This document shows positions 54,013-64,000 of a DNA stretch of 64,000 bases, in pieces. Each line of letters starts with the position of its first letter. The first letter of the stretch is position 1. The translations under genes and the position numbers were made by a program. The notes beneath the pieces were generated by a model. It ran no database searches. It was not told where the DNA came from and saw only the letters and a program-made list of their open reading frames with translations. This DNA is from Gigantopelta aegis. Taxonomy: Eukaryota > Mollusca > Gastropoda > Neomphalida > Peltospiridae. The stretch is taken from contig NC_054704.1 in NCBI RefSeq assembly GCF_016097555.1, forward strand, positions 77,798,263 to 77,862,262, written 5' to 3'.

Positions 54013-57000
54013 AAAATACTCATCCTTTTGAACCTTTTCTTTTCCGACTTTTATCAATCCTTTCAGAATTCATAGTACATAGAACCTTTTTCTGTTTTTG
54101 CTGCATAATGCATATACTTTCCTTCGTTAGACACCCAATGGCCGATGTGTATTTTTGTGCTGGGGTGTTGTTAAATATTCATTCATTCATTGGTATTCTT
54201 TCATTATAAAAGAATGTTTGCTGGGAGTGAGTTACATAAAGTCATAGAATAGTAGGTCTAATTCCTTTTGATTGATAAAATAAAGATTTAACATTTTCAA
54301 ATAATAATAGTACGGTTACAGATATAGTGCAGGGAACATTGTGTCGCCATTCACTATGCAAGTTTCACAGATTGTTACACAGTTTTAAAAACATTAAACA
54401 GTAGTTGCTAATCAATTTTCAATTGACTAGAAATATATCTAATTAAGATTTTGATTTTTTTTTTTTAATGTTCTCTGTAGTTGAGAAAATTTGTTTGTAT
54501 TTGCATAATACAGCTCTTTAGTACAGTTCCATCATCAGTTAATAACTGCTAAGAGTTTACACATTGAAAATATATCCACAATGATCGGCCATTTTTCTAG
54601 TAGCAGAACAGTTTTAAAATGGGAAGGTTTGTAGTTTTTTTTTTTTCACATTGCTTTATAAATCCTGTAAAAAAACAAAATGCAATTAATGCTTTAGTGG
54701 GTATTAGCGTGAGTGTGAGATTATAAGTTACATTAAACCATTTCTTTTCTTTCTTTTTTTTACTTTTGTTTTGCAGCATAATTTACAAAGTTGTTGGTTT
54801 TGAAGTTGCTCCAAAAAGGTAATTAAAAGCTTATCACAAAATGGTGTATATAGAGACTTCGATGTGAAAACAGTTGAGGGGAGTGATTAATTGCTCCCAT
54901 AAATTAGATTACGGGGACCTATTTTTGAGATGATATTTTGATACCATATAAAATTACCCTCCTTGAACTTATCTTGGAAGAGTGATGGGGAGCGAGAGTT
55001 ATAGATCCCCTTAAATGGTGAGGTATGATATTTTTCATTTTAAAATTTTGACAAATTACCGTAACAGTTTCCGATTTGGGTAAATTCTATTTGTGAAGAA
55101 TTTCCTTTAACAAATAAAGTGAAATTCTCCAGTATTAAGTTAAAATACATCATGTTTCATAAGCACAACAACTACAGGAAGTGTAGCATGTAAGAACGAA
55201 CACAATGCTTTGTATGTTCAGAACATCAGTTCTTTAGTACACAATACCAGTGTAGATGTGTAAAAACAATAGATGTTTGTTTTTTTAATAATATTAATAG
55301 ATGTCAAAAAGTACTGACAATGTATTATTATTGTTATTTCAAATTTTTTACATTTTATGGTCTGAGAAATGCAGAAGTCTACTACAATGAAATAAATAAA
55401 TATTTTGTGTGCGTTTTTTCCTTTCAGCTATGACTTGAAAGAGGTCACGGCCAATAAGGATGGCAAATGTACCTACAAATCTGATGCAAAAATAAAACCA
55501 CAGAAAATTAATCTAGAAGGTGAAACTTTGTAAATAATACCATTTTTGTATTAGCCGTACCTCTTTTGTGTTCTACAGTTCATTCTTCCCACTTTTAAAA
55601 CGTACCTCGTCCAACCCAATAGAGAATATAACTAGTTAATGACATCGGATTTCTCCTATATCCTGTGTAGGTAAGAATGGGAAATTCCGTGAAGCTCAGC
55701 CAAGCACAATTTCTCATTTGGCCTGAACAGATAATCCGACGTCATTAACTAGCTATCTTTATCCTGCAGACAATAAAAATTAAGGGGGAAAAGCTATTAT
55801 TTCTGTTAGTTGAGCCACATTGTACCTAGAGGTCAAATGAGCGATTTTGTAATGTAGCTATGCATGTGACTGCCTTATCTGTCATCATATTCTGTCAATG
55901 GAAACGGTGGCTGCAGGATAGAGCTTAATTATCCATTAGATCAAAAATAAATTTATTCTTTTTTTTAAAAATAATTTTTGTGTTGTTCTATCACAAATAC
56001 ATGTTATGCCCATGTTTCTTACTATTGCCATATTTATTTATATCCCTGGGAATTATTACAGAAAAAACAAAAAGTAAAGCAGCCATTTGTAGTCTCGATC
56101 AAGTCTTATCTCCTGTTGTTTTATTTCCTACCAGTCACATGTGGTGGCAGCAGCAGTGGTAACAACTTTTGTGTTAAAGTTTTGCTTTTAGATCGGTATG
56201 TCGGTTTTTCGCAAACCATAAGTTCTAGGTCATTGAATTTTTTTTTATAGTTGCACCTATGAATGTTCGGGGGCGGGACATATCCCACTGGTAAAGTGCT
56301 CGCTCGATGTGCGGTTGGTCTGGGATCGATCCCCGTCGGTGGGCCAGTGCACCATGACTGGTATATCAAAGGCTGTGGTATGTACTATCCTGTCTGGGAT
56401 AGTGCATATAAAAGATCCATTGCTGCTAATCGAAAAGAGTAGCCCATGAAGTGGTGACAGCGGGTTTCCTCTCTCAATATCAGTGTGGTCCTTAACCATT
56501 AGTCTGATGCCATATAACCGTAAATAAAATGTGTTGAGTGCGTCGTTAAATAAAACATTTCTTTCTTTCTTTCCTATGAATGTTCATCACAGTGCACCGA
56601 AAATGTTTATATTGTAGCCGAGACATTTAATTCTGCATACTTCTTGTTCTTTCATGTGTTCCCAATGTTATGGTTGTACATGTTTCACTATTAGTAGAAT
56701 CTTAGGGCCAAATTTACGCAGCCTGTTTTTCTTAAACGCAAGTGTTTAATTTTTGTAGATGAATGTAGTTGCATGAGTGTAAGTCTAAAACATGCTTTGA
56801 AAATTTGAACCATAATGTTTAGTCTATTTGGAAGCCAGATTCTCTGATTTGCATTAACTGTGTGTCTGTGACTGTCAGGTACGACGGAGATCCTGTTCAC
56901 GTATGAGGTGTACTGGGAACACAGCGACATGGAGTGGGCGTCACGCTGGGACACCTACCTCCACATGAGTGACGTGCAGATCCACTGGTTCTCCATCATC

Positions 57001-60000
57001 AACTCCGTTGTCGTCGTCTTCTTCCTGTCAGGTCAGTAGTAAGATAGCCACAGTGTATTGTGTATAGAATCTCTTTGTAAAAAACCAAGGCCCGTCATTA
57101 TCTTCTTTCTGTCAGGTCAGTAGAATCTCGGTTGAAACCAAGGCAACAAATAGGTTTTCTGATATAGGGTTTAGCAAGCAGTGTCTCAGATGGTCTGCCT
57201 TCCATCTTATTTTTGACAGTATTTTGGAAATCATTTTACGTGATGAGAATGTTACACTGATTTTTTTTATCCCCTGTGTTGATCTCATAAAGCATCTAAA
57301 ACTGATGAGAAATCTGTTTAGAGAAGGTGAATTCTAAAATCGGTCATCAGCACAAAACCACAAACATCATTCTAGTATTTGTTATTTGTTGATGTTTATT
57401 CGCAATTTGTTGTGGATGAATTTGTTAGTAGTAAATAGTAATAAATTTGACAATCAAAATGGGTGAAAGTGAAAGTTCCATTGCATAGTACTCATGCCCA
57501 ATGTGAAATCTTGAAAGTTTGACTTTATAATTTGTCACACTTGAATGTATACTGAACATAATTATGAAATTAATTCATGATTTATTTTATGATAAAAGTT
57601 GTCAATAATTCAATTAATTAAAATGCATAAATTTCATACAGCACTTGGGTCTGAGTAATAATTTTTGATATTTTACAGGTATCTTGACGATGATAATGGT
57701 TCGAACGTTGCGTAGAGATATTGCTAAGTACAACAAGGATGATGACATTGTAAGTTAAGTTGAAAACATTTGGTCAGTCCACTTTAACTATTCAAATTAA
57801 AAAATAATCTCATTATATTGGTTGGTATCTATTGCAAATATAACATCAAGAACACACACATTTTAGCTCTCTCTTCTTCTTTTTTATATGCCCGTCTTTG
57901 ATGGGTTGTATTATGGTATGGTGTTGTCCGTCCGTCTGTACATCCGTCTGTTAACTTTTTCTTGTCTGGACCACATCTTGCATACAGATGCATACAGGAC
58001 CATCAAACCTCACATGTAGGAACAACTTGGGATGGTGGTGTCTTGCATGCTATTACTAGGTCACTGTGACCTAATTTTCAGTCTACTGCACATAACAGTA
58101 AATCCTTGCCTCGATCATATCTTGCATACAGGACCATCAAACCTCACATGGTGGTGTGTCACATACAATTGCTAGATCACTGTGTTGTTAATATTACATA
58201 CATAAAAACTGTTTCTCTTCCGATATAAATGTGTAACCAGAGTACCCATGCTAAACAAAATTTCCCTTAACTTCATTAATCAGGCAGCACCTTCTCCAGT
58301 GGATACAGTATCATCAATAGTTGGTCAAAAACAAACTGTTCATCCATCCCATTGCAAAAATTTCAGATAATTAAAATTAAATCATACCTGTAACATATTC
58401 ATTAATATCTATGGTTTTCCATCAAATTCCTGACGGGCATATCATATACCTCACCAGTACTCTTGTTATTTAAAAATATTTTCAATTCAAATTGCTTTTT
58501 CTGAAACCGCTATAAAATCTTTGCAGTTTGTTAAATATTTTCATACTATTTTTCTCCTGTTGCAGAAGGAAAGTGCTAGCCATACAAGTATATGCTATTT
58601 GCTATGTTGTGGGGTTTATTTTTCTCTCTCTTTGTTTGAGCTCAAATTAAATGGGAATGCAAGAACCAAGTCTGAAAGAGTGCCTATTAGTGGGTTTGTT
58701 CTCTGACAAGTTAAAATACAGGGCTCGAACTTAAGAATTAGTCTCCCATGGAAATTTTTAATAGAATTGCCATGGGTGAAATGGCCCACCGACGGCAATT
58801 TTGAGCCTGCGTATGGCATTATTTTTTTAAAGTGACATTTGCAGCAAATAAACATGATTGAAAGGTTATTTTGTTGTATGTAGACATTTTAAACATGCAA
58901 ATGTTAAATATTGGCAGGTGTATACATTGTGCCATTATTGAGGAACTTTACCGATGGCACAACAGTGCTGTCATTGATGCTCTCCACCTATGTCAATTTA
59001 TATCTCAACGGCATTGCCGTCGTTAAGTTCGAACCCTGAATTAGACCAAGTGCACCCATTACTGTCAAACAATGTGCTGATGTGTGACTGACCTGTGTTG
59101 TGTTTCAGGACGAAACCATCGAGGAGACTGGCTGGAAGCTGGTTCACGGCGATGTGTTCAGACCACCGAGATTTTCCAAACTCCTGACATCACTGATTGG
59201 GGCTGGCATGCAGATCCTCTTCATGGCGGTCATCACCATCTGTGAGTGTTTCACAACAAACTAGAACATAAAATATCAGTTTTTTTTTTTCCCGACCCAC
59301 TAATTGGGACAGTAAGTTTATACTGGGTGGTGTATAATACTGTGATAATACAGTCCTTTGGTGCTCGCCTTGTCACATGGCTATATATATTTTTAGGTAT
59401 TGGGTAAATGTAACAATAGCTCGCAGATTTGTTTTTTATTTAGACACCGAGCAATTTAATACTGACCCAAATTTTGTTTAACCTGGTTATCCAAAATCGG
59501 GGCCAAATACAAATTAAACAAATTCTATAAACAACTTTTGAAAGATATTTGAACGTTATTATTGCCATTCTGTCTGTGTCTGTCTCCTTTATCCTGTCTT
59601 TCCCTTTCATTCTTTCCTACCATCCTGTAGTCAAGACAGACACTTTTTACACCATTGATTTGGCTTCGCACACAATAAATATAACAAATCTCTCCGTAAT
59701 TTCATTTCAGATCCATATTTTATAAATAGTAAAAAAAAATTAATAAACAAGGTTTTCTTTAAATTCTGACAGGTGCATTAGTAATTTTCAAACAAAACAT
59801 TTTCAACAGAACTTTTCAGGTATCTCACCACTATTGATTATACATTGGTGACAATACAAACATAAAGCCAAGCACTGACTAAATTATTAACAGTAGGTGC
59901 TATATACTACCTGACATGAAGAGAACGGCCTCTGTGACAGGATTTAAGCAAATAAAATTGATACTTCGCCACTTGCAACTTCAATTATCCAGACTCCTTG

Positions 60001-63000
60001 GGACATGGAGTAATGGAGGGTAGGCAACTCTCGTTAAAAATATGTAACACAGGCACTGTAAATAATGGTCTTGCCTGTAGCTAAGCAGATATGCATCTGT
60101 CAGTTTGATATGCCAAAATCAAGAGGCAATGTTACCCTTCCAATATTCCATAACCGTAATGTCAAGTCTCTTCAGACACCAACATAATAAAATAAAGAAA
60201 AGAGGTACTCTTTTTTTTATTTTTTATTATATAGAACTAAATTCGTCGCCTACACATCACTCATTGGCTGAAATAGCGGTGTGATCCCTTCAGGGCTCAC
60301 ACAGGAATAAACTTTGGTTTAGACAAATTATTACGTTTAAGTTTTTAAAAGAAATTTAAATGTTAAAAGTATCATTTGTCAAATATATCATATCAGACAA
60401 TTACCATTGGATATGTTAATATGGTATACGAAGCCAAAACAAGGGTGCGATGAGTGTATGTCATTGACCGTAGTACTATTTAAAAAAAAAGGATTTAGAT
60501 GTAGTTTATCACAAAAAACATCAGGTTTGTGTAAAACATGGTGGATCTCTTTATTGCAGTCTTTGCTATGCTGGGCATGTTGTCTCCATCGTCTAGAGGG
60601 TCATTGATGACAGCGGCCATCTTTCTCTTCATGTTCATGGGGTAAGCATTGAACTGTTAGCAAGATCAGTGAACATTTATATATGAGCTGTCACATGGGA
60701 GGGGCGGGACGTAGCCCAGTGGTAAAGCACTTGCTTGATGCGCGGTCAGTTTGGGATCGATGCCTGTCAGTGGGCCCATTGGGCTATTTCTCGCTCCAGC
60801 CAGTGCACCACGACTGGTACATCAAAGGCCGTGGTATGTGTTATCCTGTCTATGGGATGGTCCCTTGCTGCTAATCGGAAAGAGTGGCCCATGAAGTGCC
60901 AACAGCGGGTTTCCTCTCTCAATATCTGTGTAGTCCTTAACCATATGTCCGATGCCATATAACCGTAAATAAAATGTGTTGAGTGTGCATCGTTAAATAA
61001 ACCATTTCCTTCTGTCCTTCCTCCCTTCACATGGGAGAACCCACAATTTGACAAAAATATAATTATATATATATATATACCCCGCCCAAATAACAGGTAA
61101 TAACCGTAACAAACTTAATCTCTCATGTATTAGTGATCAAATTTAATTAAATCTAATTAAAGTACAGCATCAGTGATGTCACTTACGTCCGTTGTCCATC
61201 GTGAGTACACTTTTCACATTTTCGAATTCTTTTTCCAAAATTACTTTTTCACTTAAACCAAATTTGGTGAGAATCTTCCTTGACCCATGTGGAGAAACAA
61301 AATCATGAATATGGGCATGTCATTCTAACCCCCATTTCCCCCCTCCCCCCTCTCCCCTCCCACCACCCACCACCAAAAAATGGGTCTGGTATGTCCGTTT
61401 AAGTCTGTGGTACTCTTTGTTTCAAATACTGTGACTAGTACAGTATTTATTAATGAATGTTTTTTAATGTTAAATTTGGATATTGCCTAAAATAAATGGT
61501 TGTGTTTTGCAGCTTGTTTGCGGGTTATTTTGCTGCAAGACTTTATCGAACAATGAAAGGTGTGCAGTGGAAGAAAGCTGCGTTTCAGGTAATACTGAGT
61601 GCATTTATTCAGGAATGTTATTCAAACACATAACCGGCCTCGGTGGCATCATGGTTAGGTCATCGGTCTACAGGCTGGTAGGTACTGGGTTCGGATCCCA
61701 GTCGAGGCATGGGATTTTTAATCCAGATACCGACTCCAAACCCTGAGTGAGTGCTCCGCAAGGCTTAATGGGTAGGTGTAAACCACTTGCACCGACCAGT
61801 GATCCATAACTGGTTCAACAAAGGCCATGGTTTGTGCTATCCTGCCTGTGGGAAGCGCAAATAAAAGATCCCTTGCTGCTAATCGGAAAGAGTAGCCCAT
61901 GAAGTGGTGACAGCGGGTTTCCTCTCAAAATCTGTGTGGTCTTTAACCATATGTCTGATGCCATATAACCGTAAATAAAATGTGTTGAGTGTCGTTAAAT
62001 AAAACATTTCTTTCTTTTTTTCTTTCAAGCATATCACATAGTTTAATAGAGGTTTTAGTATGTGTTAAATTTATGTGACAGATTAGATGTATAGATTAAA
62101 AGAGTCTAGGTAATAGCAAAGACATCAACACAGCATTATAAAAATGTACAGATGAAAAGAACCTAGGTAATAGTAGAGACATCAACACAACATTATAGAA
62201 ATGTAGAGATGAAAATAGTCTAGGTAATAGCAGATATATTTGTTTTAGTTTACCTAGAACATACCATCACAATAGTATAGAATCATCTGATGAAATGAGT
62301 AATTTTCAGTTTGGTCTGTATCAGAATGTTGTGTTTCCTCTTTTCAGACTGCCACAGTGTATCCTGGTTTGATCTTTGGAATTACTTTTGTTCTCAATTT
62401 CTTTGTGTGGGGAAAGCATTCTTCTGGTGCTGTAAGTTCCTTTTAGCTGTTTCTACTACTATTTGGTAGTGTCAGTAATAGAAATGTGGATGTTATCTTA
62501 TCATTAATTACATATTTCACATTATGCAATAGTTGCAGTAGAACTCTGAGGAGCTTTTCTGACAGGGTTGGGGAGTCAACATCAACATTTTATATTTAGG
62601 AGCATGTACATTAAGTGTGTGTTAATCAAACTTCAAACATGCATCCACTGTCTATTGTTAAGGTTGTAATAAAGTTTAATATAATATTTAAACTAGCAGA
62701 CCTTCAGGGATCAAATTTTAATTTTTGTGGACATGGCAAATGTTACCTTCAGTTTAATAACACAAATTAGGGCATCAAGAAAAATTGGAGGGGTGCCAAA
62801 GCAAACTTGTTCTTCATAAGAGGGATCGAAGGCAGCTTACTTTCTATCAAGTTTTCTCAGACAAAAATGATTTCATCCTGTGGGAAGGGTACGGTGGCAA
62901 ACCAGTTATGACACCACATAATTTTCTTGCTTTCAACAACATCTGTTTTTGTTGCACAGTTCCAAGTAAGGAAAACAAGAACAGCACTTCCTGTTAGTGC

Positions 63001-63786
63001 TGTGATAAAGCGAACCATGGACCTTACAAATCTGGCATTAGTGGCTGTACTACACCTTTCTATATTAAATTACTTTTATTTTCAGGTGCCATTTACAACA
63101 ATGTTAGCATTACTGTGTATGTGGTTTGGAATTTCACTTCCACTCGTTTTTATTGGCTTCTACTTTGGATTCAGGAAACAGGTAGGGGAATATCTACATC
63201 CAGTAAAGTGATAACACAATGAAATTCTATTGACATATTGGGACAATTTGTAATTTGCTACTTTTGTATGTTTGTTGAAACTTATTCTTCATATCGTTCA
63301 TCAGATTCATTTATAAGTAGTATTTTTCAGTATTCATTGTCTAATATTTAAAGAATTTCCAATTGTAAAATATTTAAAGAATTTCCAATTTTAAAATATT
63401 TTAATTCATATAAATTTGTAATTTGCTACTTTTGTATGTTTGTTGTATGTTTTTTTTTTTTTTTTAAGTCATTCATCAAATTCATTTATAGGTAGTATTT
63501 TTTACTATCCATTGTCTAATATTTAAAGAATTTCCAATTGTAAAATATTTTAATTCATATAAATTTAACATGTACAATTTCATAAAATTATTTTGTTTGT
63601 CTCAAACCCATTCAGTCCCACCATTTTCTAGTATTCAGTCCCACTAATTTCTTGTTGAACATTTCAAAAAGTAAATCCTACAAGTTATATATGTTCTTCC
63701 TTTTAGCCTTATGAACATCCAGTCCGCACAAATCAGATTCCAAGACAAGTTCCAGAACAGACGTGGTACATGAATCCATTCTTGGG
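47120..63786 (+). CDS. TM9SF4: transmembrane 9 superfamily member 4-like, 5' 16 coding exons
   Basis: Coding exons: 47120-47227, 48897-48999, 49948-49991, 50997-51130, 52760-52862, 53786-53838, 54777-54818, 55428-55519, 56879-57031, 57679-57749, 59109-59241, 60560-60641, 61513-61588, 62348-62431, 63086-63181, 63707-63786. All have AG/GT borders, and phases agree throughout, giving 484 codons plus 2 nt; human TM9SF4 has 642, so about 160 residues lie off the right edge. TM9SF proteins are nonaspanin membrane proteins of Golgi/endosome with roles in sorting, adhesion and phagocytosis (family knowledge). Visible: hydrophobic leader then FYVPG (17-21), luminal [15 protein letters not shown] (71-85), [22 protein letters not shown]1 about 262-284, [29 protein letters not shown]2 about 328-352 with [11 protein letters not shown], then three more TM segments, and [19 protein letters not shown]. 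The ATG follows directly after an acceptor-like TTTTCAG, so the start exon probably has an upstream 5' UTR exon. Confidence 0.96.
47515..47600 (-). mobile_element. SINE head B/C fragment in TM9SF4 intron 1
   Basis: Minus strand reads CTGGCCTCGGTGGCGTCGTG, then TAAGCCATCGGATACACAGC and a B box like GGGTTCCCACCC. Only the head remains. Confidence 0.8.
47899..48857. mobile_element. hAT-like element, long copy, in TM9SF4 intron 1
   Basis: Termini TAGAGCTGGGCGATATT and TACCGCCTAGCTCTA, with an exact 8-bp duplication GTTATATA at 47891-47898 and 48858-48865. Its ends match the 342-bp copy at 32336-32677, and about 580 bp (roughly 47985-48565) are extra. It ends 39 bp before exon 2. Confidence 0.92.
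49275..49438. mobile_element. MITE with TTTATCATCCATTAAA termini, copy 2
   Basis: Exact 16-bp inverted ends and 164 bp total, in TM9SF4 intron 2. The interior carries its own CGATATC/GATATCG pairs. Same family as 14661-14950. Confidence 0.88.
50219..50550. mobile_element. TTAA-site MITE, copy 2, in TM9SF4 intron 3
   Basis: TIRs of 28 bp with one mismatch, starting TTAAAGGAACATTCCTGAG. Same family as 3768-4149. Confidence 0.92.
51168..51460 (+). repeat. CCCCTACTGGTCC interspersed repeat, in TM9SF4 intron 4
   Basis: TTAGTCCCCTACTGGTCC, GGGGACTATAG, then a TCTGT/TCCGTCTGT stretch and CACATATA. The same start recurs at 63897 and a short related piece at 50021-50075 (with GCTTTAGCAGTACTCTT). Confidence 0.8.
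53270..53595 (+). repeat. interspersed repeat Z, copy 2, in TM9SF4 intron 5
   Basis: GGGCTTCTAGATGATGG, two CCATGGCTAGTGAT-type units, then the block shared with 45540-45720. Confidence 0.72.
53982..54011. repeat. G30 homopolymer in TM9SF4 intron 6
   Basis: Thirty consecutive G on the coding strand, 144 bp after exon 6. True length may be uncertain because such runs are hard to sequence. Confidence 0.85.
54129..54190 (+). mobile_element. retroposon 3' tail 3 fragment in TM9SF4 intron 6
   Basis: AGACACCCAATGGCCGATGT and GGGTGTTGTTAAATATTCAT with ATTC units. Very short 5'-truncated copy. Confidence 0.78.
55627..55755. repeat. foldback element in TM9SF4 intron 8
   Basis: ATAACTAGTTAATGACATCG pairs with CGACGTCATTAACTAGCTAT with one or two mismatches. 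The 80-bp middle has GGGAAATTCC. Confidence 0.8.
56269..56572 (+). mobile_element. SINE, head A / tail 1, in TM9SF4 intron 8
   Basis: Flanked by an exact 13-bp duplication CCTATGAATGTTC (56256-56268 and 56573-56585). Ends in a (CTTT)n tail after ACATTT. Confidence 0.95.
57886..58442. mobile_element. DNA element with ATATGCCCGTC ends, in TM9SF4 intron 10
   Basis: Termini ATATGCCCGTCTTTGATGG and CCATCAAATTCCTGACGGGC(ATAT) are inverted. Inside, ATACAGGACCATCAAACCTC is present twice as an internal duplication. No coding capacity. Confidence 0.75.
58719..59038. mobile_element. hAT-like MITE, CAGGGCTCGAACTTAA ends, in TM9SF4 intron 10
   Basis: Left CAGGGCTCGAACTTAA and right TTAAGTTCGAACCCTG differ at one base. 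It lies 70 bp before exon 11. No convincing 8-bp duplication. Confidence 0.8.
60701..61026 (+). mobile_element. SINE, head A / tail 1, in TM9SF4 intron 12
   Basis: 10-bp duplication TCACATGGGA at 60691-60700 and 61027-61036. It inserted 59 bp after exon 12. Confidence 0.94.
61633..62025 (+). mobile_element. SINE, head B / tail 1, in TM9SF4 intron 13
   Basis: ACCGGCCTCGGTGGCATCAT head, B body, core, and tail 1 (GTTGAGTGTCGTTAAATAAA) with a CTTT tail. Close match to the inverse copy at 16203-16584, so this head/tail combination is an amplified family, not a chance junction. Confidence 0.92.
63245..63572. repeat. 168-bp tandem duplication in TM9SF4 intron 15
   Basis: Units begin at 63245 and 63413 (AATTTGTAATTTGCTACTTT). 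The first has an inner 22-bp duplication near 63352-63395; the second has a T16 run. Confidence 0.9.
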
Positions 63787-63894
63787 GTGAGTTAACATCC
63801 AAATGATGTTCACACATCAAATCCTGTCACATCACAAAAGTATAGATCCTGCATTAAAGTTTGTGATGTATATATTTTTAAATTCATATTATTA

Positions 63895-64000
63895 TTAGTC
63901 CCCTACTGGTCCAACCAGAAGGGACTATATGTTTTGTCCTTCTGTCTGTCCGTCTGTCTGTCTATCCCACATATAGTTTTCAAGACTTTTTTTTTTCTTT
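63895..64000 (+). repeat. CCCCTACTGGTCC interspersed repeat, runs off the window
   Basis: TTAGTCCCCTACTGGTCCAA, GGGACTATA and TCTGTCTGTCCG match the start of the copy at 51168. Confidence 0.8.

Noticed and set aside
60407-60607. 66-codon frame [13 protein letters not shown]
   Set aside because: Its end is an out-of-frame reading of TM9SF4 exon 12.

Overview
This window looks like molluscan genomic DNA, most likely gastropod. That is inferred from the exon-intron structure of conserved animal genes, the AT-rich introns, and dense tRNA-derived SINEs and TIR elements of a type I associate with molluscs; species cannot be fixed from the sequence. Three conserved host genes are supported. A GADD45-family gene runs leftward off the left edge (coding exons 1902-1802 and 539-311). 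A ribosomal protein S20 gene is on the minus strand (coding exons 32267-32174, 30860-30661 and 29801-29745). A TM9SF4-like transmembrane 9 superfamily gene is on the plus strand, with 16 coding exons from 47120 to 63786, and continues off the right edge.

Between 13.8 and 26.7 kb lies an array of six same-strand tRNA-Leu(CAA) genes, each 121 bp with a 37-nt intron, plus a 3' remnant of a seventh. They sit in diverged tandem segmental duplications full of SINE pieces, so this is the main locus-level feature of the window.

The rest is mobile-element sediment. SINEs here are modular. Head A has an A-box region like TAGCCCAGTGGTAAAGCGC, head B begins CCGGCCTCGGTGGCGTCGTG, head C is head-B-like followed by a different body, and head D begins CGGGATTTAGCTCAGTCGG. 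Most copies share a central core (around GTGCATATAAAAGATCCC). They end in tail 1 (CGTCGTTAAATAAAACATTT), tail 2 (GGTGTCGTTAAACAAAACAA) or tail 3 (GGTGTCGTTAAACATTCATT). Different copies combine different heads and tails. DNA-transposon derivatives include TTAA-site elements (3.8, 21.9, 27.9, 43.2, 50.2 kb), hAT-like elements with exact 8-bp target duplications (32.3 and 47.9 kb), a Harbinger-like MITE with TTA duplications (41.3 kb), a 69-bp perfect-TIR element (9.2 kb), and an unusual element with iterated AAAACGGCC motifs near both ends (22.5 kb).

Layout: 1-2.1 kb GADD45 and its upstream region; 2.1-13.8 kb repeats and one decayed coding fragment; 13.8-27 kb tRNA-Leu array; 27-35 kb a long TTAA element and RPS20; 35-47 kb repeats only; 47-64 kb TM9SF4-like gene with repeat-laden introns. 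I see no operon-like or pathway link between the three protein genes. No LTR retroelement, CRISPR array or complete transposase was recognised.
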